Shown: positions 63,071 through 64,000 of the stretch, in pieces
Numbering within the stretch: position 1 is the stretch's first letter
Layout: the number at the start of each line of letters is the position of its first letter
Assembly (NCBI RefSeq): GCF_021646545.1
Contig: NZ_JAKIRP010000002.1
Location: 682,001 to 746,000, forward strand
Length of the DNA: 64,000 nucleotides
DNA from: Chitinophaga filiformis
Lineage (GTDB): Bacteria > Bacteroidota > Bacteroidia > Chitinophagales > Chitinophagaceae
Direction of reading: 5' to 3'
The notes under the pieces: model-generated
Database searches by the model: none
What the model was told of the DNA's origin: nothing
Seen by the model: only the letters and a program-made list of their open reading frames with translations
Translations under genes and position numbers: made by a program

Positions 63071-64000
63071 ATGGAAAACGCAATTATTGAACTGGAAGGA
63101 TTGACAAAATTCTATGGTTCACTGAAAGCTGTGGACAACCTTCACTTGAGGATTGGTGCCGGCGAGATCTTCGGTCTGCTAGGCCCTAATGGTGCAGGTA
63201 AGACCACCACCATATTGATGATGCTGGGCCTGACGGAACCTTCCGGCGGCACAGCAAGGGTATGTGGTTTTAACGCCACCAGCGATCCTATCAGCGTAAA
63301 ACGCAAGGTGGGATATATGCCGGATAGTGTAGGCTTTTACGACAACATGACCGCCTTCGAGAACCTGTTGTATATCGCCAGGTTAAACGGAACAAGCGAA
63401 CAGGAAGTGCATCCTCGTGTACAGGAAGTGATGGAACTGGTGGGATTGGGTGCTGCCATGCACAAAAAGACGAGTGCCTATTCGCGTGGTATGAAACAGC
63501 GACTGGGCCTGGCGGATGTATTGATCAGGCAACCCGAAGTGATCATCCTGGATGAGCCAACACTGGGTATTGACCCAACCGGTGTGAAAGAGTTCCTTCA
63601 TCTCATCCGGCAACTGAGCCGGCAGCAAGGTATTACCGTATTACTTTCTTCCCATCATCTGCACCAGGTGCAACAGGTGTGCGACCGTGTGGGTATTTTT
63701 GTCGGCGGCAAGCTGCTGGCAGAGGGCGATATCCATCAGCTTTCTCAAAACCTGTTTTCCGAAGAGTCATATCTGGTAACGATAACAGTGAAAGAGCCGC
63801 TGCAGGATGGAGCAGCATGGGAATCAATGTTGCTGAAAATGGGAGCTGTTAAGAAAGTAACGGTAGCAGGCAACAGTGTTGAAGTTTCCTGTACTGAAAA
63901 TATTACTCCGGATCTGGTAAGGTGCTTCGTGGAGAAAGGCTTAGATATTATGGGAGTATATCAGAAGGAATATGGATTGGAAGAAATCTATCAACGGTAT
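63071..64000 (+). CDS. ABC transporter ATP-binding protein, C-terminus off the right edge
   Basis: The frame runs from ATG 63071 to the right edge (310 codons, no stop). It contains a full ABC core: Walker A GPNGAGKTTT, Q-loop near GYMPDSVGFY, signature YSRGMKQRLGLADVLI, Walker B VIILDEPTLGID, H-loop LSSHHLHQVQ. After residue 220 a longer tail follows, of the type found in ABC-2 exporter ATPases of the CcmA/YbhF group. It lies 12 bp after the NEW3 gene and should be followed by a permease outside the window. Confidence 0.9.
   Translation, partial: MENAIIELEGLTKFYGSLKAVDNLHLRIGAGEIFGLLGPNGAGKTTTILMMLGLTEPSGGTARVCGFNATSDPISVKRKVGYMPDSVGFYDNMTAFENLLYIARLNGTSEQEVHPRVQEVMELVGLGAAMHKKTSAYSRGMKQRLGLADVLIRQPEVIILDEPTLGIDPTGVKEFLHLIRQLSRQQGITVLLSSHHLHQVQQVCDRVGIFVGGKLLAEGDIHQLSQNLFSEESYLVTITVKEPLQDGAAWESMLLKMGAVKKVTVAGNSVEVSCTENITPDLVRCFVEKGLDIMGVYQKEYGLEEIYQRY

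Overview
The window looks like a chromosomal segment of a Bacteroidota bacterium of the Chitinophagaceae, most likely Chitinophaga or a close relative. This is inferred from protein families and signals, not from a marker gene. There is a SusC-like outer-membrane barrel, both type A and type B sorting domains of the type IX secretion system (T9SS), many lipoproteins and outer-membrane barrels, a LytS/LytTR two-component pair, and upstream boxes of the Bacteroidota -7 form TAnnTTTG with few Shine-Dalgarno sites. I see no rRNA, tRNA, CRISPR array, prophage or complete insertion sequence.

Layout. 1-17.5 kb is a mosaic of mostly single genes: the N-terminal part of a SusC-like barrel (TTG start), a lipoprotein with a cytochrome c domain, a DUF4349 lipoprotein, small hypothetical proteins, a metallophosphoesterase, an aldo/keto reductase, DUF4197 and DUF1266 proteins, an AraC regulator, a T9SS type B adhesin-like protein, a methyltransferase, a hemolysin III homologue, an M15 peptidase and a vanadium-type haloperoxidase. 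17.5-19.4 kb is repeat rich: one copy of a dispersed inverted-repeat element and an array of about eight degenerate 65-68 bp units. 19.4-33.9 kb holds a GH71/GH99-like lipoprotein, a MacB/FtsX-type permease, a Gfo/Idh/MocA oxidoreductase, three tandem paralogous small membrane proteins, a metallo-beta-lactamase-fold protein, an alpha/beta hydrolase, a kinase/response-regulator/AraC operon and a barrel/DUF3095 pair.

33.9-37.7 kb is the most accessory-looking part. It has a two-gene unit of an OLD/ABC-like ATPase overlapping a small protein with a PD-(D/E)XK-like ELK motif, then two divergent paralogous small proteins separated by a perfect 88-bp palindrome. 37.8-47 kb carries a periplasmic RidA-like protein, DUF1444 and DUF4375 proteins, a large secreted GH64 beta-1,3-glucanase (crystallin-like, CBM6 and T9SS modules), two more dispersed-repeat copies in inverted orientation with an eight-unit tandem tail, and a GH43-like/GH51 arabinofuranosidase with a histidine-rich N-terminus. 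47-64 kb holds hydrolases, regulators, a YcaQ-like protein, a DinB protein, an ADP-ribosyltransferase-like protein, a 1,137-residue PVC-type cytochrome, an esterase-PA14 protein, a serine hydrolase, and the start of a NEW3/ABC transporter operon that runs off the right edge.

Themes. The secreted carbohydrate enzymes (GH64, GH71/99-like, GH51), the T9SS sorting domains and the SusC-like barrel fit a soil polysaccharide degrader that attacks fungal and plant walls. The candidates for undescribed biology are the ATPase/nuclease-like pair, the perfect palindrome between paralogues, the dispersed element with expandable GCTAAGTAGC heads, and the 68-bp array.
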